Program-made: the position numbers and the translations under genes
Notes under the pieces: model-generated
The model's database searches: none
The model's input: the letters and a program-made list of their open reading frames with translations, nothing else
Told to the model about the DNA's origin: nothing
Shown: positions 61,918 to 64,000 of the stretch, piece after piece
Numbering within the stretch: position 1 is the first letter of the stretch
Layout: the number at the start of each line of letters is the position of its first letter
Assembly (NCBI GenBank): GCA_004124295.1
Contig: SCKI01000005.1
Location: forward strand, 1 to 64,000
Direction: 5' to 3'
Source of the DNA: Fidelibacterota bacterium
GTDB taxonomy: Bacteria > Fidelibacterota > Marinisomatia > SCGC-AAA003-L08 > TS1B11
Length of the DNA stretch: 64,000 nucleotides

Positions 61918-62331
61918 TTGTATAGCGATTTTGCACCCATCCCAGTTTTTGCGGTCCTGTCGGTCGTATTGATCGGGGTCGCACTCTTCCTGCAACGGAT
62001 TTTGGCGCCGGCCGAGAAAACCGCTCTGAAGCTGTCGGTGTATGAGTGCGGCGAGGAGGTTGAAGGGCCGGCCTGGATACAGTTCAACATTCGGTTTTAC
62101 GTTATCGCCCTGATATTCCTGATATTTGATGTGGAGGTTGTGCTGCTGTTCCCCTGGGCCGTCGTATTCAAGGATCTCGGCTGGGTGGCCTTCATCGAAA
62201 TGCTCATTTTTCTGGGAATCCTGACGGTCGGCCTGGTGGCGGTTTGGAGCCGCCGGGACCTGGATTGGGTGAAGATGAAGGTGCCCTACGGGCAGGGGCG
62301 CTACGCCAAGTTGCGCGGGTCGGCAGAATAA
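61918..62331 (+). CDS. nuoA: NADH-quinone oxidoreductase subunit A
   Basis: A 137-residue, three-TM complex I subunit: TM1 about 8-27, TM2 about 66-86, TM3 about 92-112. The conserved loop KLSVYECGEEVEGPAWIQFNIRFYVIALIFLIFDVEVVLLFPWA (in parts) carries the ECG motif and the buried Asp/Glu of TM2. The start is TTG 61918 with GGGGAGG 6 bases upstream. It opens the nuo operon, divergent from proline dehydrogenase. Confidence 0.96.
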   Translation: MYSDFAPIPVFAVLSVVLIGVALFLQRILAPAEKTALKLSVYECGEEVEGPAWIQFNIRFYVIALIFLIFDVEVVLLFPWAVVFKDLGWVAFIEMLIFLGILTVGLVAVWSRRDLDWVKMKVPYGQGRYAKLRGSAE

Positions 62332-62376
62332 CGCTGCCGCTCCCTTTTTCTCTGACAGGATAATCGAGGACACGAT

Positions 62377-62871
62377 ATGGCTCTTTCCCTTGTGCATAAA
62401 TTTGACCAGGACAACGTCATTGTCGAGAAGCTCGACAACCTGCTTAACTGGGCCAGGTCCAATTCGCCCTGGTTTTTCCAGTTCGGCCTGGCCTGCTGCG
62501 CCATCGAAATGATGGCCGCCGCTGCCCCGCGCCACGACCTGGAGCGGTTCGGCGCCATGCCCCGGGCCTCACCCCGGCAGTCGGACGTGATGATCGTGGC
62601 CGGTACGGTGACCATGAAAATGGCCACCCGCATCAAACGGCTCTACGAGCAGATGGCCAATCCGAAGTACGTGATATCCATGGGCAGTTGCGCCAACAGC
62701 GGCGGACCCTACTGGCAGTACGGCTACCACGTGCTCAAGGGGGTCGACCTGGTGGTGCCGGTCGATGTCTATGTGCCCGGCTGCCCGCCCCGGCCGGAAG
62801 CGCTGATCCAGGGCATCAACGAGCTGCAACGCCAGATCAGGGAAGAAACGCCCCTGCGGAAGGTCTCCTGA
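62377..62871 (+). CDS. nuoB: NADH-quinone oxidoreductase subunit B
   Basis: A 164-residue peripheral-arm subunit binding Fe-S cluster N2, the last electron carrier before quinone. The ligand cysteines are in [38 protein letters not shown] and [18 protein letters not shown]. The N-terminal [17 protein letters not shown] is typical. It follows nuoA by 45 bases, with a weak Shine-Dalgarno (GAGGAC) before the ATG. Confidence 0.97.
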   Translation: MALSLVHKFDQDNVIVEKLDNLLNWARSNSPWFFQFGLACCAIEMMAAAAPRHDLERFGAMPRASPRQSDVMIVAGTVTMKMATRIKRLYEQMANPKYVISMGSCANSGGPYWQYGYHVLKGVDLVVPVDVYVPGCPPRPEALIQGINELQRQIREETPLRKVS

Positions 62872-62896
62872 GGACAGTCCGGCCGGACTGTGGCAG

Positions 62897-63388
62897 ATGG
62901 ATCTTCAAAGCATAGTTAAATCGGTGCGCGGGGCCCAACCTGAGGCCCTGGTGGCGGATGCTGCCCAGGAAGAGCACCTGGAGCTGACCCCTGACCGCTG
63001 GCGGGAAGTGGCCCGGCACCTGATCGATGACGCCGATCTCCAATTCGACGCGCTGATGTGCCTCTCGGGCTATGATGAGGGGCCGGAGGGGAGCCTGGCG
63101 GTGATCTACCACCTGTTCTCCATGCAGCACAAACACAAGCTGGAAGTGCGCATCAAGGTGCCCCGGGACGGTGGCAGCCTGCCCAGCGTCGCCGACATCT
63201 GGCGGACGGCGGACTGGCACGAGCGGGAGGCTTACGACCTCTTCGGCATGACCTTCGAGGGGCATCCCGATCTGCGGCGCATTCTGCTGCCCGATGACTG
63301 GGAGGGGCACCCCCTTAAAAAGGATTATCTGACGCCCGACTACTACCGGGGCATCCCGGTGCCCAAGGACAAGCGCGGCTGGGAATGA
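62897..63388 (+). CDS. nuoC: NADH-quinone oxidoreductase subunit C
   Basis: A 163-residue 30-kDa subunit of complex I, separate from NuoD. Recognised by LMCLSGYDEGPEGSLAVIYHLFSMQHKHKLEVRIKVPRDGGSLPSVADIWRTADWHEREAYDLFGMTFEGHPDLRRILLPDDWEGHPLKKDY (in parts), with the ERE.YDLFGI-type signature. Its stop overlaps the nuoD ATG by 4 bases. Confidence 0.96.
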   Translation: MDLQSIVKSVRGAQPEALVADAAQEEHLELTPDRWREVARHLIDDADLQFDALMCLSGYDEGPEGSLAVIYHLFSMQHKHKLEVRIKVPRDGGSLPSVADIWRTADWHEREAYDLFGMTFEGHPDLRRILLPDDWEGHPLKKDYLTPDYYRGIPVPKDKRGWE

Positions 63389-64000
63389 CGGCGACCGACA
63401 GCAAATCGTCCAATTTCGGCGTGGTGGAAACCGAGGAGATGGTGCTCAACATGGGGCCCCAGCACCCCAGCACCCACGGCGTCCTGCGGCTCAAGATCCG
63501 CACCGACGGCGAAATTGTCACCCACATCGAACCGCACCTGGGCTATCTCCACCGCTGCTTCGAGAAGCATTGTGAAAACCTCTCCTACGAGCAGGTGATT
63601 CCCTTTACCGACCGCTGTGACTACCTGGCATCCATGGCCAACAACCATATCTATGCCCTGGGGGTGGAGCAGATGATGGGGCTGGAGGTGCCCGACCGGG
63701 TGGAGTACATCCGCATCATCATGGTCGAGCTCCAGCGCATCGCCAGCCACCTTATGGGGGTCGGCACGTTCGGCCTTGATGTGGGCGGCATCACCCCCTT
63801 TACCTACTGCTTCCGGGACCGGGAACGGGTCCTCGACCTGTTCGAGTACACCTGCGGCGCCCGGCTGCTGTACAACTATATATGGATCGGCGGCCTGTCC
63901 CACGATCTGCCGGAGAATTTTGTGCAGTACGCCAACGAGTTCCTGGACTACTTTGAGCCCAAGATCGACGAGTATAACCGCATCCTGACCTACAATAAAA
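63385..64000 (+). CDS. nuoD: NADH-quinone oxidoreductase subunit D (partial, 3' end outside window)
   Basis: The first 205 codons of the 49-kDa subunit that forms the quinone site with NuoB. Clear marks are LNMGPQHPSTHGVLRLKIRTDGE (quinone-site His), PHLGYLHRCFEKHCENLSYEQVIPFTDRCDYLASMANN and VEYIRIIMVELQRIASHLMGVGTFGLDVGGITPF. The gene runs off the right edge; the rest of the operon is not seen. Confidence 0.97.
   Translation, partial: MTATDSKSSNFGVVETEEMVLNMGPQHPSTHGVLRLKIRTDGEIVTHIEPHLGYLHRCFEKHCENLSYEQVIPFTDRCDYLASMANNHIYALGVEQMMGLEVPDRVEYIRIIMVELQRIASHLMGVGTFGLDVGGITPFTYCFRDRERVLDLFEYTCGARLLYNYIWIGGLSHDLPENFVQYANEFLDYFEPKIDEYNRILTYNK

Overview
The window looks like a chromosomal segment of a GC-rich, Gram-negative, aerobic or microaerobic bacterium, most likely of the FCB superphylum (Marinimicrobia/Calditrichota/Ignavibacteria-like). 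This is inferred from gene content, not from a search. Pointers are an outer-membrane barrel protein, Wza/Wzz/Wzy exopolysaccharide genes, a 31-residue COX24/bTHX-like ribosome-associated peptide, a lone triple-PASTA membrane protein, two long BatA/VWA membrane proteins, an S1 protein with a lysine-rich tail, and complex I with separate NuoC and NuoD. Genes are densely packed, with many 4-base ATGA/GTGA/TTGA overlaps. I found no tRNA, rRNA, CRISPR array, transposase or prophage.

Layout. 1-1281: an in-frame chimera of a PruA (P5C dehydrogenase) N-terminus and a DUF1800 protein, probably a contig-edge misassembly. 1391-9967: RidA, a lipoprotein, a deaminase, ApaG, an RND/MMPL exporter, a Na+/solute symporter, an aminotransferase and a dicarboxylate/amino-acid symporter. 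10000-10229: a promoter, long-range helices and a T-tract, i.e. a free-standing structured RNA of about 195 nt (6S-like candidate). 10240-21301: a long minus-strand housekeeping run (hflX, VWA protein, polyprenol-kinase-like, rpe, PASTA, rsmB, fmt, def, yajC, a DUF697-like protein, dusB, a DNPH1-like hydrolase). 21431-22513: a lone AT-rich gene encoding a HEPN-like domain plus eight CxxC knuckles, ending near a bidirectional terminator. 22650-27124: PuuD-like membrane protein, then the peroxide/iron cluster (PerR, peroxiredoxin, rubrerythrin, Fe-S protein, DUF3501) behind a perfect palindromic operator.

27201-30525: outer-membrane barrel, ECF S-component and YhaM-like HD nuclease. 30725-41783: plus-strand core genes (HNH protein, trpS, scpA, scpB, rluB, cmk, rpsA, ybbR-like, tsaD, VWA protein). 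41792-50681: exopolysaccharide locus with a strong promoter, an attenuator-like leader terminator, wza, wzz, wzy, two WbpD-like acyltransferases, two glycosyltransferases and an initiating sugar transferase, followed by the dead tail of a second sugar transferase. 50725-60415: serS, plsC, DUF2851, a LysM lytic transglycosylase, sppA, an HU-family gene, the COX24-like peptide, S1/P1 nuclease, xseA, xseB and nadK. 60422-64000: a CoA-binding protein, proline dehydrogenase, and divergently the start of the nuo operon (nuoA-D, cut by the window edge).

Functional links. Proline dehydrogenase (61 kb) and the PruA fragment (1 kb) are the two steps of proline oxidation, feeding electrons to the complex I operon beside the first of them. 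The PerR cluster handles peroxide. The exopolysaccharide locus has initiation, transfer, polymerisation and export genes but no recognisable Wzx flippase. The strongest candidates for something new are the structured RNA, the HEPN/multi-zinc-knuckle gene, the outer-membrane/ECF pair, and the G10 tract separating an acyltransferase from a glycosyltransferase.
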